Of a DNA stretch of 64,000 nt, positions 48,231 through 60,583 are shown piece by piece. The position numbers were made by a program, and so were the translations under genes. The DNA comes from Symbiodinium natans (lineage: Eukaryota > Sar > Dinophyceae > Suessiales > Symbiodiniaceae). The stretch covers positions 64,001-128,000 of the forward strand of contig CAJNDS010000569.1 in assembly GCA_905221605.1 (NCBI GenBank), read 5' to 3'. How positions within the stretch are numbered: position 1 is the stretch's first letter; each line of letters begins with the position of its first letter. The notes beneath the pieces are model-generated. The model ran no database searches and had not been told where the DNA came from. It saw only the letters and a list, made by a program, of their open reading frames with translations.

Positions 48231-50515
48231 GGAACGGGAGCAGAATGCTTACATCCCAAGGCGTTTGAGCTTCGGCACGGCATGGGGGCATTTTGAAGCA
48301 GCAGCGGTGCGGCGCCGTCGCATGTAATCGTCGGGCCCTGGACAGAGAATGCCGTATGCTTCTATGTTTTATGAGTCCGGGCATTGGGAATGATCTGCGC
48401 CAGTTAATGAGTGATCTGGCCTGATTCCCGGTGCCAAACGCTCTGCGACCCTCCCTTCCGCAGTTGCGGAGACATGCGCTGCTCAAGCACGGCAGAGGGC
48501 CTGCCTGAGCAGACCTCTGCCAAGGTCGTCTGATGTCCCAATCAGAATCTGCGGAAGCTGTGCTATCCCATCTCTCAAGCGTAGGAAATTCTTTGGACAC
48601 TCCGTGAAGTCGGCTCCAAGCAGTTGCGTTTGTGGTAGGAGGGCAGTCTTGGTCGGTGTGCTCCTTGAGCTCTCTGCCGGAGAACGCATGATTCGGTGGC
48701 ATGTGCATTGGCACCTTCACGAGGTCTGCTCGACGCCACGATGGATCTGTCGTTGAAGTGCCTTGCCGTGCACACGCACATGCCAGCTCCCTGACAAGCT
48801 GCGCTGCCGCATGCAGCATTTGGCGGCTAGCAGGTTGACAGGATGCATCTCGCTGCGGATTGTGGGGGCGGCTGAGGATGGTGTGTCTCTGTCAACAAGC
48901 AGCTTGCACATGCTTGCGGCTCAGCAGAGCTTCAGCTTTTCAAGCCCAGCATTCATCGGAAGGCTCTACCGCCTCCCCAGCCCTTGCCGTGGCTCTTAAG
49001 GATTGGTGTTTCAAATGCACAGGGCCTTGTAGGCCTTGTAGCTCTCGAGCGTGGCTCGTTCCTGGTTGTGGTGGTTCGGATGTCGCTTTGCCCAAGCATT
49101 GGCAGGTCCCCTTGAACAGGTCAGTAGGCCAAGTCGGCATGTGCAGTGGGCTCGGCTCTTTCACTTCCGGCCTCCGCGGCCATTTCACGGAAGATGGACT
49201 GCTGTTGACGTTGCCCTCGTCTGGGCGCCTGACCCGCCGAAGCATGCCGAAGCACTCGAGCTGTTCGCAGACGACCATGTTCGCAAAGGCTGAACGGCAG
49301 TGCGTGACATCGCCCGCCAGGGTCGCCGGACGTCATGGCAATGTAGCAGTGGCAGTGCTAGCCATAGTGATAGAGCAGGTGCATGAGCAGCTGCTTGCTC
49401 GTCTGCCCTTCCAAGCTCCCGGTCCTTCGCGAGTCTCACGACCATCGCGGAAGCTTTCTTGTATTGGGTGGTGAGACTCAGCTTGGGGGAAGTTTCCAGG
49501 ACAGCCACAGGGCGAGCCACAGGGCGAGCCACCTTCTGTGGGGCACTCATCCCAAGCGTGGCTGACACGTGCAATTGCAACGTTGGGCAGTTGGTGCTCC
49601 TTCAGTCGCTTCTCGTGGAGCTGGGAGGGTCTTGCTTCCACCCGTTCTGCCTGTTCTGCAGGTTCTGCAGTTGGAGGCGGCGCGGCACTGCGTGCGACAC
49701 CTGCGCGGCAGGCCGCGCAGCGGGCCGCATCAGATCGGCTCGGCCTGGTTGCGCCAAATCGTGCAGCTGCACCTGCAGAGTTCGTGCGACAGCATTGGCA
49801 GCGTTGCCACTAAGACCATTGGGACCGTGGAGGTTGAGACCCATTCTGCGTTGCTTGCCACCTGCCGTGAAGCAAGCGCTGACAGCATGGCAGCCCAAAC
49901 CGGTTCAAATCTTCCCACCAAGGCGGCTCCTTTTGCGGAGACGATCTGCCAGACTCTGTTCCGGTGCATGGCCATGAGTCTCCAAACAATCAGCACGGCG
50001 CGATGACAGCCGAGCCGACAGTCGTGCAATGGGCCTTCTTAGACACTGCCATGGTGAGTACAGAGGTTGTGTTTCGACGTGGTCTTGCTTGGCTGGCCCG
50101 GACATCTGGCATCTAGCTGTGAGTGTTGAGACGTCGGTGGCTCGCGCTGTTGTTCTCTGAGGTAGTGACTGTGGAAGCGCCTGTGGCTCCCTGTTCAGTG
50201 CGCTGCAATCGCATGCTTCATGCTGGTGATTGCTGGTGCTGACGGCTTGACGATGCTTGCATGCGAGTGATGGATTCTCCCCAGGACGCAAGCTAACCGT
50301 CAGCAGTAGTTGGGCTTTTTGGCTTGCCAGCAGGGTCGCCCTGTGCCAACATTCGTCTCCACTTCTGGGTTGGTTGGGGTGGTTGGCCTTGAGGCTCAGG
50401 TTAAATGGCTAGCAGGACCCTCAACAAATGAAAATCCATTTTCACCTCTTCGCCAGCGCGTCCTGACGTTGGGCAATTTGTCTAGCCATTTGTCCGCCGG
50501 AGTTCCGGAGTATGA
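48231..50515. repeat. 2.3-kb tandem duplication, copy 2
   Basis: Second copy, directly adjoining the first with no spacer. The junction at 48230/48231 falls within the shared GGAACGGGAGCAGAATGC. ORFs occur at the same offsets (+2303, then +2291 after the 12-bp difference). Confidence 0.95.
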
Positions 50516-50629
50516 CGGCCCTCAGGGACGTCATGCATTGGCGGCTCCATTTTCTTGCTCCCCCTAATGCTAACATGTTGGGGATGCCAGCACAGGCTCC
50601 CTCAGTCTTCTGCAAACAGGTCCATGGAA

Positions 50630-51560
50630 CAGAGGCAGAATGCCTACATCCCAAGGCGTCATGAGGACGTTTTGAAGCAGCTGCGTTGCAGTGCAGGTGC
50701 ATGTAATCGTCGAGTCCGAGACAGAGCCTGCAGTATGCTTCTATGCAAAATGAGCCGGAGCATTGAGAATGATCTGCGCCAATCATTGAACGATCTGGTC
50801 GGATTCCCGGTGCCAAACGCTCTGCGACCTTCCCTTGCGCAGTTGCAGAGACGTGCACTGCTCAAGTACAGCAGAGGGCCTGCCTGAGCAGACTTCCGCC
50901 AAGGTCGCCTGTCCCACGCAAAATGTGCGGAGGATTTGCTGGCCTGTCTCTCAAGCGTGGGAAATTCTGTGGCCACTCAGTGAAGTTGGCTCGAAGCAGT
51001 TGCGTCTTTGGTAGGAGGGCATTCTTGGTCGGTGTCCTCCTGGAGCCGCCGTAGAACGCATGATTCGGTGGCATGTGCATTGGCACCTTCACGAGGTCCA
51101 CTCGAAGCCACGATGGATCTGTCGTTGAAGTGCCCTGCCGTGCACTCGCACATGCCAGCTCCCTGACAAGCTGCGCTGCCTGCAGCCGCATGCAGCATTG
51201 GCGGCTAGCAGGTTGACAGGATGCATCTCGCTGCGGATTGTGGGGGCGGCTGAGGATGGTGTGTCTCTGTCAACAAGCAGCTTGCACATGCTTGCGGCTC
51301 AGCAGAGCTTCAGCTTCTCCAGTCCAGCATCCATCGGAAGGCTCTACCGCCTCCCCAGCCCTTGCCGTGGCTCTTAAGGATTGGTGCTTCAAATGCACAT
51401 TGCCTTGTAGGCCTCGTAGCTCTCGAGCGTGGCTCGTTCCTGGTTGTGGTGGTTCGGATGTCGCTTTGCCAAGGCAATGGCAGGTGCCCTTGAGCAGGTC
51501 AGTAGGCCAAGTGGGCATCTGCAGTAGGTTCGGCTCCTTCACTTCCAGCCTCCGCGGCCA
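50630..51560. repeat. Diverged partial third copy of the 2.3-kb unit
   Basis: Matches the first 900 bases or so of the unit with many substitutions and small indels. It contains the plus-strand stretch IENDLRQSLNDLVGFPVPN, where copies 1 and 2 carry a stop, so the older copy has the longer ORF (50555-50887). Confidence 0.85.
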
Positions 51561-51852
51561 TTTCACAGAAGATGGACTGCTCTTGACTGACTCGCCAAGA
51601 TATGCCAAAACATTCGAGCCGATTGCCAGTGCACATAGAGAGGTGCAAGCTGCCGCTGAAGGTACTGGTTCCAGGGATCTTGGCCTCAACGTGGTCGATG
51701 GAGTCCGCTATCCTGGATCCATCTGTTTCAATGTCAAGCAATTTCATGCTAGTGGAGCATCCAGGGTTTCATTCTTGGATGCTCTGCCTCCTGTGCTTGC
51801 AAAGTGGCAGCCTTCGAAGAGACGGCCATGTTCGCAAGGGCTGAGCAAAACC

Positions 51853-52577
51853 AGAGTCACCGGACGTCATGGCAACCTAGCAGTGGCACTGATAGCCATG
51901 GTGATGGATCAGGTGCATGAGCAGGTGCTTACGCGTCTGCCCTTCCAAGCTCCCGGTCCTACACGAGTGTCACGAGTGTCACACCGCAGAGCATCCGCAA
52001 GCAGCCTGTCCTGCAGACGATGGCAGCACTTCCCGGGCACTGTAAGTAGCCATTGAACTTACAAGCAGAGCATCTTGTCCCGTCTCGTCAAAGAGCAGAC
52101 TGCTGTTCGACTGGCCCTGGGCTTGTGCAGGATTCCGGATGCTTGGACGGCCTCAGACAGGAACACGGAATCTTTACTCGTACTCCCTACCCCTTACCCA
52201 CCGCCCACTCTGAACGTCTCCTGGAGGTTGAAATGGCTTTGGAGGTTAAAATCGCTTCGGATTGGGATTAGGAGGGTTTATCTACCCTCAGCTTGGAAGG
52301 GTCTTCAGTGGGTGGCTGCTGGCAGTTGACAGAAAGGGGGTGACCCATTGAAGGCCTCTCAAGACCCCGCCCGATCAGAGGCCTTGCGCCTCCTGAAGTC
52401 TTCTAGTCTGGGGTGCCCCCGTAAGAGAGTCAGAGCCGCTTCAGACGCGGCGTGCGTGGTACCAACATGACCAGTGATACTCAGCTTTTGCCCTCAAAGG
52501 GCCCTGGCTCCCCAAACTTTGGAACTTTTTCACCTGCATTAGGGTTTTGGCTGTTTTCCGGGCCTGGGGTATGGGGG
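51853..52577. repeat. 0.7-kb repeat, copy A (period 1,152 bp)
   Basis: Nearly identical to 53005-53708, including the segment encoding MNLQAEHLVPSRQRADCC. Part of it (the CGGCCTCAGACAGGAACACGG segment) occurs a third time near 52697. It begins inside the tail of the diverged 2.3-kb copy. Confidence 0.9.
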
Positions 52578-53004
52578 GGTTGACATTCGTGTGAGCCCGG
52601 CTCCACCGAACAGGCCATGTCTACCAAGTTCACCGCTTCAGATCCAGCGAAGGCAGGTGCGCAACTTGCCCTGGACTTGTGCAGGATGCGGGATGCTTGG
52701 ACGGCCTCAGACAGGAACACGGAATGCGCCCTTTTACTCGTACCCCTTACCCCTTACCCCCTTACACACCACCCACTGTGACTGTCTCCTGGAGGTTGAC
52801 ATGGCTTTGGAGGTTGAAATCGCTTCGGATTAGGATTGGGAGGGTTCTTGTTTACCCTCAGTTTGGAAGGGTCTTGAACTCATCCTCCTGGATGCTGGCC
52901 CCCAGCATGCATGCTTTGCACTCTGTGCTTGCAAAGTACCAGCCTTCGAAGAGACGGCCATGTTAGCAGGAGCTAGGCAGCAGAGCGTGACATGGTGGCC
53001 CACT

Positions 53005-53708
53005 AGAGTCACCGGACGTCATGGCAACCTAGCAGTGGCACTGATAGCCATGGTGATGGATCAGGTGCATGAGCAGGTGCTTACGCGTCTGCCCTTCCAA
53101 GCTCCCGGTCCTACACGAGTGTCACGGGTGTCACACCGCAGAGCATCCGCAAGCAGCCTGTCCTGCAGACGATGGCAGCACTTCCCGGGCACTGTAAGTA
53201 GCCATTGAACTTACAAGCAGAGCATCTTGTCCCGTCTCGTCAAAGAGCAGACTGCTGTTCGACTGGCCCTGGACTTGTGCAGGATGCCGGATGCTTGGAC
53301 GGCCTCAGACAGGAACACGGAGTGCGCCCTTTACTCGTACCCGTTACCCACCGCCCACCGCCCACTCTGACCGTCTCCGAGAGGAGGATTACTAGGATTA
53401 GGATGGTTTATCTACCTAGAGCTTGGGAGGGTCTTCAGTGGGTGGCTGCTGGCAGTTGACAGAAAGGGCGTGACCCATTGAAGGCCTCTCAAGACCCCGC
53501 CCGATCAGAGGCCTTGCGCCTCCTGAAGTCTTCTAGTCTGGGGTGCCCCCGTAAGAGAGTCAGAGCCGCTTCAGACGCGGCGTGCGTGGTGCCAACATGA
53601 CCAGTGATACTCAGCTTTTGCCCTCAAAGGGCCCTGGCTCCCCAAACTTTGGAACTTTTTCACCTGCATTAGAGTTTTGGCTGTTTTCCGGGCCTGGGGT
53701 ATGGGGGG
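53005..53708. repeat. 0.7-kb repeat, copy B
   Basis: Second copy of 51853-52577, with a deletion of about 22 bases in the middle. Confidence 0.9.
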
Positions 53709-56700
53709 ATCATGAGGGCTTGAGGGCTCCTTAGGCGTTTCAAGGGCTGCCGTTTGAGATGCTGGACGAAAGCTGGCCCGCGTGATGGCCGCAGTGCGGC
53801 AGGGCGGCCTCGACCTCGCCCATTCCTGTGAGCCCGGCTCCACCGAACACACGAAGAGGCCATGTCTACCAAGCTCACCACAGATCCGGCGAAGGCAGGC
53901 GCGCATTCAAAAATCCCAAGTGAGAAGCTGCCGGCCCAAAGTGCTGCCCAAAGACTGGAGATTGGGGCGTTTGTTGAGTGCTGGTGTATTCCGCCATATT
54001 CTGCCTTGGACACTGGCGGCTCGGGGCGTGCACACGCACTGGCCAAATTGAAGCCAAGCTCAAGTGACAGCGCCCTCTGCGCAACAGCTTGACACGGTAC
54101 GGCCTCTCTGTACTTCAGCAGGATGCTTTCACATCGCCTTCCAGAGGACACATCTCCGTTCCCCAGTGTGGGAGAGCCACCGCCATGCTCCATGATCTCC
54201 ATGTGCCGAGATCTGTGGCCAGATGCCTCCGCAGCGCAAAAACTCAGCTTTCGATCAGAAGCTCCTGGAGCTCTCCTTCAGCCGCTGCCTGTTGTTTGCT
54301 TCGGATCCCGTTGCCTCTGCTGGCTCCTCTGGACCGTTCACGTAGTGGCAAAGGCTGAAGCAGATTCTACCTGGACTGAAAGAGCCGGCCGGTTGAGCCT
54401 CGGAAAAACATCGTCCCACGCAGACATGAGTGGCAAAAGTGTGCGAGTGGCATGAGGAATGAGGCCTGGCCTCAGCTTCAATGTGCGGCTGACGTAGCCT
54501 GGCTTTCTAGTGAGATTGAAGAGCTCGATTTCTGCTTTGGCATGAAGCAAGGTGTTGCAGCCATAGCCTTCACGTGAACAGGACAATCTCGCTGGTGACG
54601 CGCAACCAGCATGGAGCGGGTTCACATGTCCTTTGACCACTAGGAGAGACCGCAAGTCTTGAAAATGTGTTTGGGGTGAATGATGGAGCCGATGATGGAG
54701 GTCGACGCAGCGCCAGTCCGATGTGGGTCCAGCCCGAAGGCTCTGTGGGATGTGGGGTATTCGGGATTGTGCCAAGACCAAGAGCCCCTAGGCCCCTGGG
54801 CCTGCTGGGCTGCCGAGGCCCTAAGCTCCGAAGAGTCCAACCTCCTCCAGGGGGGCGTCGTTGCTGGCTTCCCTCGGGAAGGCCTTCAACCCGCAGCATT
54901 CCCACGCCACGATCACGAGGGGCGTACTGCTGGATCTGCAACCTTGGCAGTGTTGGGTCGTTGGGTCATCCTGCGGACGCTGCCAGCATGTGTGAGTGGG
55001 TGTGGGTCCGTCGTAGAGCATGGGTGCCGAATATCATATCCAGCTTGCCCTTGATGTGCTGTGTGCAGCTCCGGCATTGCGCGAAACCACAGTCGGGCTT
55101 TGTGGAGCAGCTGCAGCGAGCTCTACTTCGTTGGCCTCTTCTTTGTTGGCCAAGGCATGCGACCACTAGAAATCCACCTTAAACTCCCTCTGAGGCGGGT
55201 GCGCCGCTTCCTTATCGAGAACCATGGCGTCGCAGTCAACCAGGCTCAAGATACAGGCTTTCTTGTGCCAGAGTTTGGAGCATTTAAGGCAGGGCAAGGC
55301 ACGGAGGTGAGGGTGTCCCGGCTGGCGCTGCCCCTGCCATGGCCTTGACAGAGTTTTCCAAGCATGTTTACATCTTGACGATGAGAAGACTGCCAAGCCG
55401 GCAATCCTCACGCAGATCACACGTGGTGCGGTGCATGCCGCAAGCCTCGGAGCCCGGCAGGCTCGATACCCTGGTGATCTTGGATCGCTTCCCAGCCCTC
55501 CAGGGATTTGGGAGCAGCGAATTGAAGGGGCCGCGAAGCCTCCGCGAAGCCCGCCGTGAACTTGGGCTTCGAAGGGTTGCAGACCACACTTGCGTGCGCG
55601 TGCGCGCGCTTGCCATGGCACAGGTTCACAGGTTGAGGGACTCAGGAGCTGATAGGTGAAGGGTCCGGAAGCTGTCTCGTGAAGGTTGAGGTCTTTGGAT
55701 TTTGGGGGGTCTGTGGATGGCTTCCGGAGAAGCTTTCAAGGTAGATGCCTCTTGTGATGTGGGTGCTTTGGACCGACAGCTCGAGATGTCAGGCCTCTGT
55801 TTCTGTGGATGTGTGTTGCGGCAGCCGTTGCACTAGCTCGCGGCCGAGGCGCTGCGAGGGAAGCCTTTACCCCAAAGTCCCAGAGCCCTACCACGCAAAG
55901 CCGTAAAGACTGACCCAAGCCGTGGAAAGACCACGGAGAGACCCGTGGAGGGGGTTGCCTTGCAGGTTGCAGGCGTATCGCGCAGATGCTCATTGAACCG
56001 CGCGCTCACGGAAAGTAGGCTGGCCTCTAGAAGTAGGGGTATGTGGTCGATAAGGATCCCGGTGTAAGGACGGATTGCCGCTGAAGACCTTAGTGAGACG
56101 ATGGTCTTTGGGTTCAGGGCTCTGAAACCTCAGATTCTTCAAATGGCCTGCTCTCGAAGCACCAATGGCTTCTGGGAGGCACATAGTCCTCCCAAGCTTG
56201 GCAGCTTGGGCACGTGAAGCTTCCACCTAGTTTCGCGCGAGCAGCTGTCGCCAACTGCACCATGGAAATGGCATGGATAGCGCGCAGGAGTTCAGGATGA
56301 ATATGGCAGCTCGTTCGCGAGTTGCGGCTTCTTCCCCTCGATGAAGACACGCTCACGGCTGAGCGTGACGCGCGTCGCCATGAGAAGCTTCCGTGCCTGA
56401 GGCTCGCTTTGAGGTGGCCGGCATGCGACCAAGTGAGGCGGATCAGCTGCTTCGCTTTGAAGGCTTTGCCAACGAACGTTGCCGAGCCCTGGAGCCACTG
56501 GAGCCTCAACTCCCTGCCTTGTCTTTGTTGGGAGGACGGAAGCCTTTGCCTCTTGTGGCCAGGGTCCACAGGGTCCATGCAGAGTCGCTTGCATGTGGCG
56601 CGCCTCTCCAAGATTCTCAAACTCTCGCCCTTTGCAGGCTGAGGCCTTGCACTCCGAGTGCAAGGCCGCAGCCTTCCGCGACTTTTTGTTCGACTTCTGC

Positions 56701-59700
56701 GGCTTCTACCCTTGAAGCTCCTTCTAAGTCCCTCACCTGTCTTACCTGTCACAGCTGGCGCCCCGGCTGCTGTGTGTTTGCACCACACAGACTGAGGCAA
56801 CCGAGGCAGCGGTGTTGCCTGTTGCCTCCTTTAACATCATCTCTGTTCCGGAGCCGGCTCCAATGACTCCAAGCATCTGTCGTGCAGCGCTGCCGGCTTC
56901 AACGATCTCTCAACTCCTGAACAAGAGCCGTTTGGGCACCTGCAAGGCCACGGGAGGACCAAAGAGTCTGGATCAGTCCGTTCGTGGTCGTGCGGCTGCA
57001 GCTCGTCGTGACCATTGTGTCACATTGCTGCGGGGACAGATTCCAGGTATCGTCGCAGCTGGCCCTGAGCAATCGGACGGGACTTTAGAACTACGACCCC
57101 GGAAGTCATTGGCTACAGATGGGTTTGGGTCCCCGAAAACGTTTCAGAAAGTTATGGTGAAGCTTGCTGGTATGTTCGATTGGGTCTGATTCTGCGAGAC
57201 TTTCAGTGCTGCAGGGCATTCAGGACGATCCGTCTAGACGGGCTGCCGCTTCGGTCTGCGAGAAGGGTCTCCTGCGGCTTGCACGAAAAGTCTCAAAGTT
57301 CGCCCCTGAATCCATAATTGAATCCCAGACACAGTGACCAGCTAGCTTTTCACCGCCTTGCGCCCGATGGACTGTTAGCGATTTGCTGGCGGTACTGGCG
57401 GTAATCTATCGGCCGAAACCGCAAGCTCTCAAGTCGCCAGACCCTCAAGAAGTTGGAGCACCCGTACATGTCCGAGCCCGCGCCACCAGCTTCTGAGTGG
57501 TGCCTTACCGGCGGTTGTAGCACAGAAAGCAAGGCCAATCTGGGTTCAGCCACAGAGAGGGCTCCTGAGACGCTAAGGGCTTAGCAAGATGCAAGCAATG
57601 GGGCCAATGGAGAGCACAGCAGCGCTGCCACCTTGGAGCACGTGAGCAGACCTGCATTAGCTGCGGGCACGGTGTGGCAACGAGCCTTGCAAAGGCGGCG
57701 TGAGCCCATAAAGGCCTAAAGGCATAAAAGCATTAAAGGCAGAAAGGCCTAAACTCATAGAGGCATAAAAGGTCGACATATCGTAGTACTTGTGCAGCAG
57801 TCAGCTCATCGAAGCAGTCGAAGGTCTCTGCGGTCGCTCTCTGGATTCTGGAGAAATTTTCATGTCTTTCACTTGGCACCCCAAGCCCGGCCACGTCAGG
57901 ACGGTCAGGAGTCCTGCTGCACTCCCTCCCCAGGAGCCTGCTTGGGGGCCTCGATATTGTAGCCAAGTGGTTCAGGACGTCTTTCAGGACGTCTTTCACG
58001 TCTCTAGTTTCCACGGTTTTAGTCCCAGAGTTGAGCCGCTGCTTGGGCCGGTGCTGAGTCTGGGCGCAGGGCAAAAACAGAGATGGTCTTGGGTGTACTT
58101 GCCCCGAGGAGCCCTTTGCCTCCTGCAACGCACCTGCAAAGCACCGAGCTCGAAGCAATAAAAGTCGGTCGAAGAGCCTAAGCTGCTAGCACCTCTTAAA
58201 GCGCCCTGACGCGTTCACCGCTGGGCCGGAAAAGCGGGGCAAAGCCCAACCATCTTGGCACTGAGGCTTGCATGGTACTGCACCCAAGCAGAGTCGAGAG
58301 AGGAATGGAGAGAAGGACAGAGAGTAGTGACGGTAGCGACGGTGGTCACCTTGCGTTTCGACAGTCAAGACTTTGCTTCCAACGTGCTGCACTTGAGAGC
58401 CGGCAGAGGCTTCTCTGCCAGGCGAGAGCAGCCCGTGCCAAGGTACGAAGGCGCGATTCTCTTGCTCCTTGTAGCTTTCGTAGCTTTCAGGGGCCAAAGC
58501 TTTCGCGCCAAGGCTTGGCCCAACCCTGTGGTTCCAGCTGTCAAAGCTGTTAAACTCGGCAGTGGCCCTGGGTTCCCGTCTTAGCCCCTCTTGGCAGGCC
58601 CCCCTTAGGCCTTAGGCCCTACTACAGGGCATTCTAAGGCCCTAAGACATCTGCTGAGTGGGGTCCGGGGATGTAGGCCGAAGTTGCTATCCTCGTGGAG
58701 GCTGTCGCCATGCAGAGATTTTTGGAAAGTGCCCGAGCTCTCCCGCAGCCTTACTTTCGGCCCCCAAACCCGGCCCAGCCACTTCCCCGCTTCCCTGAGC
58801 CCTCACTGAGAGCCGTACCGAATCATTTTGGGCCCATGTTGACAGGTGGAAGGGTCGGGGTTGTCGCCAGGCACGGCAAGCTGGAGGCTTTTCCAAGCCG
58901 GACATTCCGAAGGTCGGTTCGGCTTCAGAGGCCGGATCCTGACATGAAACGGGTGGAAGATGGTGGAAGGTTTTCCGGAAACTGGGCCACTCTGAAGCGC
59001 GCGAGGTGCTGCAAGCTTGCCGCGGCGCAGGTTCGCAAAGGTGTGCCCCCTTGAGAGGTACGACTCGATCCTCTGCATAGTTGAGAAGTTTACATCAGCT
59101 GGGTCAAGAAGCTTGGGAAAACCTCCCCGCTACGCGTCGCTTCGAGTCGCGACAGTGCGTCATGCCAGGGGGCTGCTGTCAGACTTGCCGAGGCGGTCTG
59201 GCTAAACACCTGATTGGCTTGATCAGGTGGCCCATGGTGGCCTTATGCGACTTCAACAGAGCCGCCCAGAGCGCCCCGGGAGATATCAAGTCTTTCAAGT
59301 GCGAGAGCTGATGCTGCTGGGCTGCTCGGCTGTGTTCACGCCTCGCATCGCGCTATGTCGGCAAAATGGTACCTGCAGTGTCCTCTCTTATCAAGGACTG
59401 GCTCCTAGGCAGTACATCGGCGGTCTTGGATTGTTTGCTGGAGAGCATCATCTGAGCGATCTGTAGCTGCATGATCTGCACTGTAGTCATCGAGGAATCC
59501 TTGGGATGTATGCTGCTATGAACCCTTATTTTCTCCTTGACTCAGCCTTTCTCTTGAGCCACTACCCACGGAATGCACAGAGCTGCCAATCGCGTCCATA
59601 ATGTATACTCTTCTCAGTCTCAGCGCAGTGCATCTACATCTGAATTTTCTTGCCGGCGATGATCATGCCACCATTGCACGAAGCCCGTGGTTTACTGTAT

Positions 59701-60583
59701 AACATACCCCAAACCCGATTCCAATCATCAAGCCTGAATCTTAAGCAGTGTGTTCCGCTCTTCATGTGTTCTGGCTCCAGGAAAGGTAGTGTGCAGGGTG
59801 CTGAGTCGAGCTCATGTCCTGCTGCAAGTCGGGGAGGTCCCCAACTGCACTGGAGCTTCATGCCGCATCCCCGCCGGAGGACTATGGCCACTATGGTGTG
59901 GCTCAGCATACACCCTAAACCCTTAAAAACCCTTCAAACTCCAGAGGGGGGTTTTAACTACTTGGAGTTCTTTTCGGATGCTGATCATCCACCTCAATCT
60001 GAGAAAGGAAGCCCAACCCTGCAATTGCCTCGATTTCGCGACATGCGCCTGCCGACCCCCTCCTCCGCCCAAAACCTACACCTACACCCAACTCAGACTC
60101 AGATTAGCAGGGCTCAGCGATGTTTAGGGCTGAGCCTTCAGAAGTCTTGGGCGGTCTTGAGTCTTCGGGACGTGGGAAATTCAGAATGACACGACATACA
60201 ATTTCTGTTTGTTTTGTCTTGAGGGTTTAGGGGTTAGGGGTTACGGTTTAGGGGTTTGCTAAGGCCGAAATGCTCTTTCCCATGTACACAGTTGCCGCTG
60301 AGACGCTACTGCGGATGACAGCTATTCAGCCGCATGAGCTGAAGGCGGGAGAGAACCCACGCAGCTCCTCAAACTTCACAGGAACCCTCAGTACTGGCCC
60401 TGAGACTGTATGTACTGAGTCTTGGAAGCACTTAAACTTCTCGGCTTACTGTATACTGATTGCATAAAAGAAGTTAGCATTTTCTGCCTTTTGTTTAAAG
60501 CGACAAAGAATGCCTACTTAGAGCCTTAGGGTACCTGCACCTTTATCGTTTTGATTTTTTGCCCCGGCTTTGTGTAGCTCTAG
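53709..60583. other. Region without a recognised gene
   Basis: Mostly unique, GC-rich sequence. Exon-like open stretches that I cannot assign include 55160-55310 plus (PLRRVRRFLIENHGVAVNQ), 56393-56600 plus, 56812-57189 plus and 59930-60189 plus. A TTTAGGG-like patch lies at about 60223-60255 and an AAAGGC-rich patch at 57715-57775. Splice partners could not be established. Confidence 0.45.
56638..56715 (+). CDS. Orphan terminal-exon candidate
   Basis: After CCCTTTGCAG an open frame encodes AEALHSECKAAAFRDFLFDF and stops at 56713-56715 shortly after. A good acceptor, a clean short frame and a stop suggest a last exon. The frame upstream (56393 onward, EADQLLRFEGFANERC) might be the preceding exon. 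The protein is not recognised. Confidence 0.3.
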   Translation, partial: AEALHSECKAAAFRDFLFDFCGFYP

